Positions 1-8,553 are shown, counted from the first letter of the stretch. The stretch is DNA of 64,000 nucleotides from Occultella gossypii (GCF_019947135.1 NZ_JAGSHT010000013.1:310001-374000); one strand, 5' to 3'. The notes: a model not told the origin generated them from the sequence alone. Numbers and translations: made by a program.

Positions 1-816
1 GCCGGTCACCGCGACGTCCTGCGGCACGCGCAACCCGTGGCTGCGCAGCCCGCGCAGGGCTCCGACCGCCATCGCGTCGTTGAAGCACATGACCGCGTCG
101 AACGCCACGCCGGTCTGCAACAGGCCCACCACGGCCTCGTAGCCGGAGGCACGCCGGTCCCAGTCCGATCCGGTGATCAGCAGTCGTTCGTCGAGGGCGA
201 TACCGTGCGCGGTGAGTGCGTCGAGGTACCCGGCGAACCGGCTTCCCTGCGGCGCCTCGGCGGGGCCGGTGCCGATCAGTGCGATCCGGCGGCGGCCGGT
301 GGCGAGCAGGTGCTCGGCCATGGCCCGGAATCCCTCGCGCTCGCCCATGATGACGCAGTCGAACGTCGGCATGATCCCGCCGCCGAGTTGCACCACGGGC
401 CGGGGCGGGACGGCGTCTCCGAGGACCTCGGGGCTCAGTCCGTGGGGGCAGAGGATCACGCCGTCGACGTCCGGGGTGGTGATGCCGAGCACCGCGTCCC
501 GTTCGGCCGCGGTGTCGTGGGCGATCCGCAGCGTGGTCGTCAGCCCGTGCTCCTCCAGCGCCAGGATCAGCCGCTCGGCGACCTCGGCGAAGTACGGCTG
601 GTAGATCATCGGCACCACCACGGCGACCCGCCCGGTGCGGCCGGACGCCAGCCCGCGACCCGCCTCGTTGACGGTGTAGCCGACCTCGGCGACGGCCGCG
701 AGCACCCGGTCCCGGGTGGCGCCGGCGACGTGCCGCCGCCCGAGCAGCACGTTGGAGACCGTCTTGGCCGAGACACCCGCACGCGCGGCCACGTCCGCCA
801 GGGTCGGCCTGCTCAT
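1..816 (-). CDS. LacI-family transcriptional regulator (3' end beyond window)
   Basis: DNA-binding sugar-responsive regulator, partial. The ATG lies at 814-816 and 272 codons are read before the left edge, so about 60-70 C-terminal residues are missing. The N-terminus is a LacI helix-turn-helix (DVAARAGVSAKTVSNVL), followed by the hinge helix region and a periplasmic-binding-protein-like effector domain (GRVAVVVPMIYQPYF). Its start codon overlaps the TGA of the upstream LacI gene by 4 nt (ATGA), so the two are probably co-translated. Effector and target genes are unknown; the neighbouring arabinoside and pectin genes make a plant-sugar ligand likely (inference). Confidence 0.9.
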   Translation of the reverse strand, partial: MSRPTLADVAARAGVSAKTVSNVLLGRRHVAGATRDRVLAAVAEVGYTVNEAGRGLASGRTGRVAVVVPMIYQPYFAEVAERLILALEEHGLTTTLRIAHDTAAERDAVLGITTPDVDGVILCPHGLSPEVLGDAVPPRPVVQLGGGIMPTFDCVIMGEREGFRAMAEHLLATGRRRIALIGTGPAEAPQGSRFAGYLDALTAHGIALDERLLITGSDWDRRASGYEAVVGLLQTGVAFDAVMCFNDAMAVGALRGLRSHGLRVPQDVAVTG

Positions 817-1835
817 CGTGGCGCCCCCAACGTGGATTCGCGCCGGACCAGCTCCACGGGCAGGACCACCCGGCGCGGCACCGCCGGCACGGTCCCGGCG
901 ATCCGCTCGGCGAGCAGGTCCAGCGCCGCCCGGGCCAGTCGCGCCGGCCCGGCGTCGACGGTCGTCAGGGACGGCGTCGAGAACCAGCCGTCGTCCAGGT
1001 TGTCGTACCCGAGCAGGGCCACCTCGCCCGGTACGTCCACGCCGCGGGCGGTCAGCGCGGACAGCGCACCGAGGGCCACCTCGTCGTTGACACAGATCAG
1101 GACGTCCGTCTCCGGGTGGGCGGCCAGGGCGTCGACCGCGGCGGCGGCGCCCCACCCGCGGTCCCACTCGCCGTCGGGCCGGATCACGGGCACCGTGGCC
1201 TCGAACCCGGCCGCCGCGAGCGCCGCCCGGGTCACCGCCCCCGGTTCGGCGAGCACTCCGGGAGTGCGCGGCCCGCGGTCCGCGCCTCGGTCACCGCCGA
1301 GCAGCAGGGGTCGACGGCGTCCGAGCACCGCGAGGTGGCGCGTCACCATGCCCATGGCGGAGGCCACGTCATCGAGCACCACGTCCGCGTCCGCGTCGTC
1401 GCCCTGCACCACCACGACCGGACGGTCGGTGAGCGCGCCGTCGAGCGGGAGGCCGGCGCCGTCGTCGCCGATCAGCACCACGCCGTCGTAGCTCGGACCG
1501 CGACCGTCCAGCACCGCGCGGATCCGTTCCGGATCCCCGTGGCTCGGCTCGACCGCGGCCTGGAGCCCGCGCCGGTCGGTCTCGCTGACCAATGCCTCGA
1601 CCAGGGCCGCGAGGTAGGGCCGGCGCAGGCCGGCGACGGCGATGCCGATCACTCCGGTGCGGCCGGTGCGCAGCGCGCGGGCATTGCCGTTCGGCACCCA
1701 GCCGAGGCTTGCGATGGCGTCCCGGACGCGTGCCACCGTCTCGGGCCGGATGTGGGGTTCGCTGTTGACCACCCGGGAGACCGTCTTGAGGGACACCCCG
1801 GCCAGCGCAGCCACGTCCCGCATCGTCGCCACCAT
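813..1835 (-). CDS. LacI-family transcriptional regulator
   Basis: A complete 340-residue LacI-family protein, the usual length for the family. A helix-turn-helix at about residues 5-25 (MRDVAALAGVSLKTVSRV) is followed by a sugar-binding effector domain (TGVIGIAVAGL near residue 60, DVLICVNDEVALGAL near 230). Translation could start at M1 (1833-1835) or at the ATG four codons later (1821-1823), where the conserved helix begins. It is the first gene of a two-regulator unit; its stop overlaps the start of a second LacI gene. No operator of the ara or palindromic type found elsewhere in the window is visible upstream. Ligand unknown. Confidence 0.9.
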   Translation of the reverse strand: MVATMRDVAALAGVSLKTVSRVVNSEPHIRPETVARVRDAIASLGWVPNGNARALRTGRTGVIGIAVAGLRRPYLAALVEALVSETDRRGLQAAVEPSHGDPERIRAVLDGRGPSYDGVVLIGDDGAGLPLDGALTDRPVVVVQGDDADADVVLDDVASAMGMVTRHLAVLGRRRPLLLGGDRGADRGPRTPGVLAEPGAVTRAALAAAGFEATVPVIRPDGEWDRGWGAAAAVDALAAHPETDVLICVNDEVALGALSALTARGVDVPGEVALLGYDNLDDGWFSTPSLTTVDAGPARLARAALDLLAERIAGTVPAVPRRVVLPVELVRRESTLGAPR

Positions 1836-1959
1836 GTGGTCAGAGTAGGCCCGAGTCAGCCTCGGACCGGCATCGTCGGGCTGCCCCCATGCCCCGGCAT
1901 CGTCACGGTTGCCGTCGCCTCCTGGAGGCCGGCTCGGTGGTCACCGGCCGGCCCACAAC

Positions 1960-2097
1960 TCACTCGTGGCGGCGGTCGAAGGCTGTGCGGATCTCCCCGG
2001 GGATGCGGCCACGGTCCGCTACCTCGAAACCATGACCCCGCGCCCACGCGCGGATCTCAGCCGCCGGGTGGTCACGTGCTGGTGCTGGAACTTCCAT
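1960..2097 (-). pseudogene. Stand-alone Lsr2-type C-terminal DNA-binding domain (relic or mini-gene)
   Basis: An ATG at 2095-2097 opens a 45-codon frame whose product contains AAEIRAWARGHGFEVADRG directly followed by RIPGEIRTAF. This matches the C-terminal DNA-binding domain of actinobacterial Lsr2 (AIREWAR..G..VS.RGRIP), including the AT-hook-like RGRIP. The N-terminal dimerisation barrel of Lsr2 is absent: upstream codons in this frame do not resemble it, and no good ribosome site precedes the ATG (a GGGGGAG lies about 15-20 nt away). It is therefore most likely the tail of a decayed Lsr2 paralogue, though a tiny expressed xenogeneic-silencer-like peptide is possible. Confidence 0.5.
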
Positions 2098-2265
2098 GCG
2101 TATCGCGACCAGTCCACTCCCCCGGGCGGTGGGGATGCTGCCGGCGGGACGCGCCTGCTTCGCGGTCCGGGCGGTCTGCCAGAACACCGCTTCCCGACCG
2201 CGAGGTGGCAGTACACCTTGCCGGTCCGGGGCCAAAACGCCTCGAGGCCGATCACCCGGACCCGG

Positions 2266-2271
2266 TACGTT
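2266..2271 (+). promoter_or_regulatory. Putative -10 element for a leaderless transcript
   Basis: TACGTT (TANNNT consensus) ends six bases before the GTG at 2278, the spacing typical of actinobacterial leaderless mRNAs, and no Shine-Dalgarno sequence is visible at this start. No clear -35 is seen. Confidence 0.35.
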
Positions 2272-2277
2272 CCGGTC

Positions 2278-3168
2278 GTGGACCTCACCGCGGTACTGCC
2301 GACCGACCTGCGCGTCACCGCGGTCGTGCCCCGAGGGGGTGGCAGCGGCCGGATGTCGACCGTGTACGAGGTGCGCCGCGCCGTCGGCGAGCCACTCATC
2401 GCCAAGCGGTACGCCGACCAGTGGCTCTGGAAGCAGGCGAAGGAGGTGCACGTCTACTCGCTGCTCGCGAACGTACCGGGAACACCGTCCGTCGTTCATG
2501 TGGATGCCGAGAACGCGATGACGGTGCTGACGATGGTGCCAGGCGAACCGCTGTCCGCCGCGCCGGTCACCGGCGACGAGGCGTGGCGCGACGTGTACCG
2601 CCAGATCGGCGAGCTGACGCGGGCCGTGCACGAGATCGCCATGCCGGGGTTCGGCTACCTCACCACCGAACTGGTCGACCCGGCGCCGGACAACGCGGCG
2701 TACATGACCGCACTGTTCACCCGGCACCTCGCGCAGTTCGCGGATCTGGGTGGCACGCCGGCGACCCACCGGCGCGCGGTCGAGTGGGTCGCGGACCGGG
2801 CCCGGCTGCTCGGGCTGTGCGAGGCCCCGACCCTGTGCCACAACGACCTGCACGAGGGCAACGTCATGGTCGAGCGTGCCGGTTCCGGGTGGCGGGTGAC
2901 CGGGTTGGTGGATGTGGAGAACGCCATCGCCGCCGACCCGCTGATGGACCTGGCCAAGACCGTGCAGTACGAACTGACGCGGTCGCCGGTGAAGGTCGCC
3001 GGCCTGCTCGCCGGCTACGGCAGCCTGCCTGCGAGCGGTCTCGCCCGGATCGAGCTGTACCGACTGTGCCACGCGTTGGAGCTGTGGAACTGGTTCGCCC
3101 AGAACGGCGATACGGGCCCGCTGGCGTCCATCGCGCAGGACATCCACGACCTCGTCACGACGGACTGA
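2278..3168 (+). CDS. APH-family phosphotransferase (aminoglycoside/choline-kinase fold)
   Basis: A 296-residue small-molecule kinase of the APH/CHK fold. The Brenner motif HxDxxxxN is intact (HNDLHEGN, residues 188-195), followed by the metal-binding segment VDVENAIAADPLMDLAK near 211-227. An N-terminal lysine in IAKRY (about 43) is the expected ATP-contact residue. The frame is open further upstream to 1909, but that stretch is not protein-like; GTG 2278 begins the conserved part and suits a leaderless mRNA. It is monocistronic, running towards abf with a hairpin repeat pair between. The substrate cannot be read from the sequence; antibiotic, sugar or choline are all possible. Confidence 0.75.
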   Translation: MDLTAVLPTDLRVTAVVPRGGGSGRMSTVYEVRRAVGEPLIAKRYADQWLWKQAKEVHVYSLLANVPGTPSVVHVDAENAMTVLTMVPGEPLSAAPVTGDEAWRDVYRQIGELTRAVHEIAMPGFGYLTTELVDPAPDNAAYMTALFTRHLAQFADLGGTPATHRRAVEWVADRARLLGLCEAPTLCHNDLHEGNVMVERAGSGWRVTGLVDVENAIAADPLMDLAKTVQYELTRSPVKVAGLLAGYGSLPASGLARIELYRLCHALELWNWFAQNGDTGPLASIAQDIHDLVTTD

Positions 3169-3197
3169 GCACGACGCACCAGCGCTCTCGGAGGAGG

Positions 3198-3258
3198 CTC
3201 CCCTGACGCGAGTTGCGGGTCGCACGCAGGCCAACCCACCTTTCGCGACAGGGGAACC
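3198..3258. repeat. 61-bp hairpin repeat, copy 1
   Basis: First of two near-identical units between convergent genes. It starts CTCCCCTGACGCGAG and ends TTTCGCGACAGGGGAACC, so the ends are inverted repeats with one mismatch. It may act as a bidirectional terminator or be a REP-like element. Confidence 0.7.
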
Positions 3259-3271
3259 ACGGGGCCGGGCG

Positions 3272-3332
3272 CTCCCCTGACGCGAGCTGCGGGTCACGCG
3301 CAGGCCAACCCGCATTTCGCGTCAGGGGAACC
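3272..3332. repeat. 61-bp hairpin repeat, copy 2
   Basis: Second unit, 74 bp after the first. It folds perfectly: outer arms CCCCTGACGCGA / TCGCGTCAGGGG (12 bp) and inner arms TGCGGGT / ACCCGCA (7 bp) around a loop. It lies 30 bp beyond the stop of the arabinofuranosidase gene. Confidence 0.75.
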
Positions 3333-3361
3333 GAGCGCACCGGTCCACCCGGTGCCCGACC

Positions 3362-4885
3362 TCAGGCGAGTTCCAGCTCCACCGTCACGAATGCGTGCGC
3401 CGGGACGCGCACCCGCAGGATGCCACCGGAGACGCTCAGGCCGTCCAGGTCCCGTACCGCGACGTCCGTGGCCTCGGCGGTGTTGTGCGCGTTCAGCACG
3501 TCCGCGGTCAGGACCCGCCCATGCACGCCGCCCACGGCCCGGCCGCGCAGGTCGAGGTCGACCTCCAGCGGGGCGTCCGCGTCCAGGTTCGTCAGGGACA
3601 CCAGGGCGCGGCCGTCCTTCGTGCTGGCCGAGACCGAGAACGTGTCCAGCTCGGTCTCCCCGACCGTGCGCGTGGTGCCCTCGGACTTCACGTCGACCCG
3701 CAGCGAGGCGGCGTCCTGGTGCGCCTTGTTCATCTCGAACACGTGGTAGGTCGGGGTGAGCACGAGCGCGCCGGAGTCCGGGTCGGTGAGGATCATCGCC
3801 TGCAGCACGTTCACGGTCTGGGCGATGTTGGCCATCACGAGCCGGTCCGCGTGGCGGTGGAAGGCGTCGAAGTGGACGCTCGCGACGAGCGCGTCGCGCA
3901 TCGTGTTCTGCTGGTACAGGAACCCGGGGTTCGTGCCGGGCTCCACGTTCCACCAGGTGCCCCACTCGTCCAGGATCAGGCCGACCTTCTTCTTCGGGTC
4001 GTAGCAGTCCATCACGGCGGCGTGGCCGGCGATGAGCTCCTCGACGCGCACGGCCTTGACCATGGTCGCGTAGTAGTCGTCGAGGTCGAACTCCAGGGCG
4101 CTGCCCTTGTCCGACCACGGCCCGGGCACCGTGTAGTAATGGAACGTCAGTCCCTGGAAGTACCCGCGCGGTTCCTTCGCGCAGCCGAGGCAGTTGACCG
4201 CCTTCATGAGGGTCTCGGTCCACGCGTAGTCGTCGTTGGAGGCCCCCGCGGCGATCCGGTAGAGCTTGTTGCCATCGTGGTCGCGGCAGTACGTGGCGTA
4301 GCGGCGGGCCTCGTCGGCGTAGTGCTGGGCGCTCATGTTCCCGCCGCAGCCCCAGGCCTCGTTCCCGATCCCCCAGAACGGCACCTTCCACGGTTCGTCC
4401 CGGCCGTTGGCCTTGCGCAGACGCACCATCGGGGAGTCGCCGTCCCGGGTCAGGTACTCCACCCAGTCGCTCATCTCCTTCACCGTGCCGGAGCCGACGT
4501 TCCCGTTGATGTACGGCTCGGCACCGAGCAGCTCGCACAGCGCCATGAACTCGTGGGTGCCGAAGTGGTTGTTCTCCTCGACGTTGCCCCAGTGCGTGTT
4601 CACCATCGAGGGGCGCTCACTGCGCGGGCCGATCCCGTCCATCCAGTGGTACTCGTCCGCGAAGCAGCCACCGGGCCAGCGCAGGTTCGGGATGTTCAGG
4701 GCCCGCAGGGCCTCCACGACGTCCAAGCGGATGCCGCCCTCGTTCGGGATATCCGAATCCTCACCGACGTAGAAGCCGCCGTAGATGCACCGGCCCAGGT
4801 GCTCGGCGAAGTGTCCGTACAGGTGCCGGCTGATGACCGGTCCCTCCACGTCGAGGTTGATGATGGCCTTGGCTGATGCGTTCAC
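3362..4885 (-). CDS. GH51 alpha-L-arabinofuranosidase
   Basis: Releases terminal alpha-L-arabinofuranose from arabinan, arabinogalactan or arabinoxylan oligosaccharides. It has 507 residues, no signal peptide, so probably works in the cytoplasm on imported oligosaccharides. The (beta/alpha)8 barrel has the acid/base Glu in [13 protein letters not shown] (E176) and the nucleophile Glu in [11 protein letters not shown] (E307), both in GH51 context, with a C-terminal beta-sandwich after about residue 390. It is transcribed alone and divergently from a nucleoside-kinase-like gene. A weak LacI-like site (CGGTGACGTTTACG, 4907-4920) lies upstream. A second, clearly different GH51 enzyme is encoded at 5651-7159. 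Confidence 0.95.
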   Translation of the reverse strand: MNASAKAIINLDVEGPVISRHLYGHFAEHLGRCIYGGFYVGEDSDIPNEGGIRLDVVEALRALNIPNLRWPGGCFADEYHWMDGIGPRSERPSMVNTHWGNVEENNHFGTHEFMALCELLGAEPYINGNVGSGTVKEMSDWVEYLTRDGDSPMVRLRKANGRDEPWKVPFWGIGNEAWGCGGNMSAQHYADEARRYATYCRDHDGNKLYRIAAGASNDDYAWTETLMKAVNCLGCAKEPRGYFQGLTFHYYTVPGPWSDKGSALEFDLDDYYATMVKAVRVEELIAGHAAVMDCYDPKKKVGLILDEWGTWWNVEPGTNPGFLYQQNTMRDALVASVHFDAFHRHADRLVMANIAQTVNVLQAMILTDPDSGALVLTPTYHVFEMNKAHQDAASLRVDVKSEGTTRTVGETELDTFSVSASTKDGRALVSLTNLDADAPLEVDLDLRGRAVGGVHGRVLTADVLNAHNTAEATDVAVRDLDGLSVSGGILRVRVPAHAFVTVELELA

Positions 4886-4939
4886 GTGAGGACTCCAGTG
4901 AGGTGACGGTGACGTTTACGGATGCTGCTCGGAGATGGG

Positions 4940-4945
4940 GATAAT
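4940..4945 (+). promoter_or_regulatory. Putative -10 element, leaderless start
   Basis: GATAAT is followed by six bases and the ATG at 4952, as expected of a leaderless transcript. A poor -35 (TTTACG, 4915-4920) lies 19 bp upstream and overlaps the LacI-like half site of the divergent arabinofuranosidase promoter. Confidence 0.4.
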
Positions 4946-4951
4946 GGCCGG

Positions 4952-5620
4952 ATGCCCGAAGGTCCCGACCCTGACAGTGCCGGAGATGCACTCTTCCCCA
5001 TCCCGGAAGGCGCCCGGCAGGTCCGGCGCCGGGTGGTGCTGCTGACCGGCCCGTCCGGCTCGGGCAAGAGCTCGCTGACCCGCCGGCTCGGGTTGCCGGT
5101 GGTGCCCCTGGACGATTTCTACTTCGACATCGACCGCCCCGGTCTGCCGTCCCGGTTCGGCAGCGTGGACTGGGACTCGCCGGCGTCCTGGGACCACGAC
5201 GGCGCGCGGGCGGCCCTGGTGGCGCTGTGCCGGTACGGCGCGAGCGACCTGCCGGTCTACGACATCCCGTCCTCGCGCCGCACCGGCACCAGTCGCCTGG
5301 TCCTCGACGGCGAGCCGATCGTGATCGCCGAGGGCATCTTCGCCGCGGAGCTGGTCGCGGACCTGCGCGCCGAGGACGTGCTCGCTGATGCGATCTGCCT
5401 GCTTCGCCCGCGGATGCAGACGTTCTGGTTCCGGCTGCTCCGGGACTTCGCGGAGTCCCGCAAGCCCCCGATGACGCTGATCCGCCGGGGCGCCGCCCTG
5501 TTCCGGGCCGAGCCGGAGCTCATCCGCGGCTGGGTGGCCAAGGGCTGCCGCGCCGCCGGCGTGGCCGAGGCCGAGCGCGACATCCGCGCCCTGGCCGCGG
5601 CGCCGACCGCCCGGCGGTGA
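4952..5620 (+). CDS. Uridine-kinase-like P-loop kinase
   Basis: A 222-residue P-loop kinase. The Walker A GPSGSGKS is at residues 33-40, and LDDFYFDID at about 53-61 is the phosphoacceptor-binding segment seen in uridine and phosphoribulokinase-type enzymes (DDFY). It is followed by SVDWDSPASWD, and EGIFAAEL marks the strand before the lid. The ATG at 4952 is preferred to the ATG at 4922: it is preceded by a -10-like GATAAT at leaderless spacing and removes a non-conserved extension. It is probably a nucleoside kinase, but the substrate is not proven. It converges on the second arabinofuranosidase, 30 nt away. Confidence 0.75.
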   Translation: MPEGPDPDSAGDALFPIPEGARQVRRRVVLLTGPSGSGKSSLTRRLGLPVVPLDDFYFDIDRPGLPSRFGSVDWDSPASWDHDGARAALVALCRYGASDLPVYDIPSSRRTGTSRLVLDGEPIVIAEGIFAAELVADLRAEDVLADAICLLRPRMQTFWFRLLRDFAESRKPPMTLIRRGAALFRAEPELIRGWVAKGCRAAGVAEAERDIRALAAAPTARR

Positions 5621-5650
5621 GCCGCCCCGGCGGCCGGCAGCAGCCACGGC

Positions 5651-7159
5651 TCAGGCGCCCAACCGCACCACGGACCAGGAGACGGCCGGCAGCTCGACCG
5701 TGACGACGCCGTCGGACACTGCGGCCGTGCCGTTCTCGACCGGCAGCACCGACGTCGCATCGTCCGCGGACGCCGCCCAGGTGTGGTCCGGGTTGGACAG
5801 CGTCTGTGCGCCGACCACCCGCACGTCGCCGAGCGAGCGCACGTCCACGGTCAGGGTGAGGGTCTCGGTGGTGGAGCGGTTGACGGCGAAGATCGCCACC
5901 GCGCCGGTCTCCGGGTCGCGAGTGGCGACGGCGTCCAGTGCCGAGACCTCGCCGAACTTCTCGGTCTCCAGCGTCGGTGCGTCGACGGCCACCTGCAGCA
6001 CCTCGCCCTTGGCGTGCTCGGACGTCAGCGCGAACGGGTGGAACGTGGTCTGGCGCCAGGAGCGCCCGCCCGGCTCGGTCATGATCGGCGCGATCACATT
6101 GACGAGCTGGGCTAGCGAGGCCGAGTGCACCCGGTCGGTGTGCCGCAGCAGTGAGATGAGCAGGTTGCCCACCACCACGGCGTCGGCCACGTTGTAGCGG
6201 TCCTCGAGCAGCACGGGTGCGACCGGCCAGTCGTCCCCGGTCGGCGGGCGGGACTCGGCGCGGTGCTGGTACCAGACGTTCCACTCGTCGAAGGAGATGT
6301 GGATGCGCTTGGTCAGCTTCTTCGCGGCCCGCACGGCGTCCGCGGTGGCGCTCACCGAGTCGATGAAGTGGTCCATGTCGACGGCGGAGGCCAGGAAGGA
6401 GGCCAGGTCGCCGTCCTTCTCGCTGTAGTAGGCGTGCGCGGAGATGTAGTCGACGTACTCGTACGCCTCCTCCAGCACGGTGGCCTCCCAGGTGCCGAAG
6501 GTCGGCATCGCCGAGGAGGAGCTGCCGCACACAACGAGCTCGAGGTCGGGGTCGACCATCCGCATGGCCCGGGCGGCCTCGGTGGCGAGGCGCCCGTACT
6601 CGTGGGCGGTCTTGTGCCCGATCTGCCAGGGGCCGTCCATCTCGTTGCCCAGGCACCACATCTTGATGCCGTACGGCTCCTCGGCTCCGTTCGCGCGGCG
6701 CAGGTCGGACAGCTGCGTGCCGCCGGCGACGTTGCAGTACTCGAGGATGTCGAGGGCCTCCTGCACCCCGCGGGTGCCGAGGTTGATGGCCATCATCGGT
6801 TCGACGTCGGCCTTCTTCGCCCAGCGCATGAACTCGTCCACGCCCACGGTGTTCGGGTCGGTGGAGTGCCAGGCCAGGTCGAGTCGGCTGGGGCGCTGCT
6901 CGCGCGGGCCGATGCCGTCCTCCCAGCGGTACCCGGAGACGAAGTTGCCGCCCGGGTAGCGCACGGTGCCGGTGCCGAGCTCCTTGACGAGGTCGAGGAC
7001 GTCGCCGCGGAAACCGTCCTCGTCGGCGCTCGCGTGCTCGGGGTCGTGGATGCCGGTGTACACGCACCGGCCGAGGTGCTCCACGAAGGAGCCGAACGTG
7101 CGGCGGCGGACGGGCCCGACGACGAACGCCGGGTCGATCACGAGGGATGCGGTCAGCAT
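5651..7159 (-). CDS. GH51 alpha-L-arabinofuranosidase (second, divergent paralogue)
   Basis: A 502-residue intracellular GH51 enzyme that liberates L-arabinose. The acid/base Glu is in MWCLGNEMDGPW (E173) and the nucleophile Glu in ISFDEWNVWYQ (E292). Start ATG 7157-7159 has GGAG seven bases upstream; the frame stays open for another 195 codons upstream only because it is antisense to the next gene. It differs from the 3362-4885 enzyme in spacing and loop sequences, so the pair probably differ in linkage or substrate size. It is the last gene of a dehydrogenase-GH27-GH51 unit headed by an ara-type operator at 9629. Confidence 0.95.
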   Translation of the reverse strand: MLTASLVIDPAFVVGPVRRRTFGSFVEHLGRCVYTGIHDPEHASADEDGFRGDVLDLVKELGTGTVRYPGGNFVSGYRWEDGIGPREQRPSRLDLAWHSTDPNTVGVDEFMRWAKKADVEPMMAINLGTRGVQEALDILEYCNVAGGTQLSDLRRANGAEEPYGIKMWCLGNEMDGPWQIGHKTAHEYGRLATEAARAMRMVDPDLELVVCGSSSSAMPTFGTWEATVLEEAYEYVDYISAHAYYSEKDGDLASFLASAVDMDHFIDSVSATADAVRAAKKLTKRIHISFDEWNVWYQHRAESRPPTGDDWPVAPVLLEDRYNVADAVVVGNLLISLLRHTDRVHSASLAQLVNVIAPIMTEPGGRSWRQTTFHPFALTSEHAKGEVLQVAVDAPTLETEKFGEVSALDAVATRDPETGAVAIFAVNRSTTETLTLTVDVRSLGDVRVVGAQTLSNPDHTWAASADDATSVLPVENGTAAVSDGVVTVELPAVSWSVVRLGA

Positions 7160-7179
7160 GGGGTGCTCCAGGTTGCGGG

Positions 7180-8499
7180 TCAGTGGTGGGGGTCGAGTCG
7201 CACGAGCCGGACGCCGTGCGGGGGGATGGTGAGCGGTTCGGCGAGGTCGAGGACCTCGCCGCTCCAGAGGTCGGTCGCGGTGTGCGGGTCGCGTACGCCG
7301 ACGGCGGCCGGATCGACGACGGCGGAACTCGCCCCGTCGCCGAGGTGGAAGGCGGCCAGGTAGGTGGGGTGGGCGGACCGGGTCGGGTGGGCGGACGAGC
7401 TCGCGTCGCGCCCGCCGGCCCGCGCCGCGGGCCGCGTCGCCCGGGCCGACCACAGCACGGCGTCGCCGTCGCGGGAGACCTGGGCTCCGCCGTCGGAGGC
7501 CTTGAGGATCTCCAGCACGTCCGGATTGGTGAGCAGCGCGAGCGTGTCGGCGTCGGTGGAGGGCAGGTCGCCGCCGAACATGAGCGGCGACCGGGCCATC
7601 ACCCACAACGTCATGAGGGTGCGGGCCTCGGCGCGGGTGAGCCGGCTGGGCCGGTCCTGCCCGCGCTCGGCTCGGATGCCGATCCGCCCGAGCGGGAGCA
7701 TGTCCGCGTCCGCCCAGCCGCCCGGACGCTGGGTCGGCGCCCACCGGGCAAGGCGTTCGAACTGGTCGTACACGTCCTCCCAGCGGTCCCAGAGGTCATC
7801 GCTGATGCGCCACATGGCGGCGTTGTCGCGCAGGTGGTCCAGATGCGCGGTGTCCAGGCCGGTGCCGGGCGACAGGGACAACACGATCGGGCGGCCGGAC
7901 CGGCGGATCGCCTCGGCGTACGCGGCGATCTCGGCGTCGTGGAACGGGGCGAGCATGTCGTCGGCCTTGATGAAGTCGACGCCCCAGTCCGCGAACTGGG
8001 CGACCTGGGAGTCGTAATAGGCCTGCGCCGCCGGGTGGTCGTGGTTCAGGCCGTAGTTGTCCGGGTTCCACGGGCATACGGACCCGGTGTCGGCGGCGTC
8101 GGAGGCGGTCCACTCGGTGCCCAGGATCGGCAGGTCCAGCTCGACGGCGCGGCGCGGGATGCCGCGCATGATGTGCAGCCCGAAGCTCAGCCCGAGGTCG
8201 TGGACCCGGGCCGCGAGCGGGCCGAAGCCGGCACCGTCGGCCGCGGAGCCGAACCTGTTCGGCGCCGGCAGCTGGCGGCCGAACGCGTCCAGTTCCACGG
8301 GCGGGTCGTCGTTGTAGCCACCGGCCCGCGCGGTCGGCTCGTACCACTGGATGTCCACGACCAGGACGTTCCACCCGAACGGCAGGAGGTGCGCCGCCAT
8401 GAACTCGGCGTTCGCGAGCACCTCGTCCTCGGTGACGCTGGGGCCGTAGCAGTCCCAGCTGTTCCACCCCATCGGGGGTGTGGTGGTGTCGACCTGCAT
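7180..8499 (-). CDS. GH27 alpha-galactosidase / beta-L-arabinopyranosidase family
   Basis: Retaining glycosidase of 439 residues without a signal peptide. The N-terminus TPPMGWNSWDCYGP is the GH27 hallmark, the nucleophile Asp is in VDFIKADD (180), and the acid/base Asp lies in WRISDDLWDRW (about 234). GH27 contains alpha-galactosidases and beta-L-arabinopyranosidases; the position inside an arabinose regulon favours the latter or dual activity (inference). The C-terminal domain carries an unusual Ala/Arg/Ser-rich linker near residues 350-375 with a duplicated SAHPT, matching a duplicated GGGTGGGCGGAC in the DNA. It sits 20 nt upstream of the GH51 gene and shares its operon. Confidence 0.9.
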   Translation of the reverse strand: MQVDTTTPPMGWNSWDCYGPSVTEDEVLANAEFMAAHLLPFGWNVLVVDIQWYEPTARAGGYNDDPPVELDAFGRQLPAPNRFGSAADGAGFGPLAARVHDLGLSFGLHIMRGIPRRAVELDLPILGTEWTASDAADTGSVCPWNPDNYGLNHDHPAAQAYYDSQVAQFADWGVDFIKADDMLAPFHDAEIAAYAEAIRRSGRPIVLSLSPGTGLDTAHLDHLRDNAAMWRISDDLWDRWEDVYDQFERLARWAPTQRPGGWADADMLPLGRIGIRAERGQDRPSRLTRAEARTLMTLWVMARSPLMFGGDLPSTDADTLALLTNPDVLEILKASDGGAQVSRDGDAVLWSARATRPAARAGGRDASSSAHPTRSAHPTYLAAFHLGDGASSAVVDPAAVGVRDPHTATDLWSGEVLDLAEPLTIPPHGVRLVRLDPHH

Positions 8500-8553
8500 C
8501 GTTGCGCGGACCTCTCGGGGTGTTTCGGAATCGGGGTGGGTTGGGGCGTGGCG

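Larger units (their letters stand above)
1836..2277. other. 442-nt intergenic region
   Basis: Separates the minus-strand LacI pair from the plus-strand phosphotransferase. The minus strand carries a relic of an Lsr2 DNA-binding domain (1960-2097), annotated separately. The right end carries a -10-like hexamer placed for a leaderless transcript of the phosphotransferase. I see nothing else convincing in it. Confidence 0.6.
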
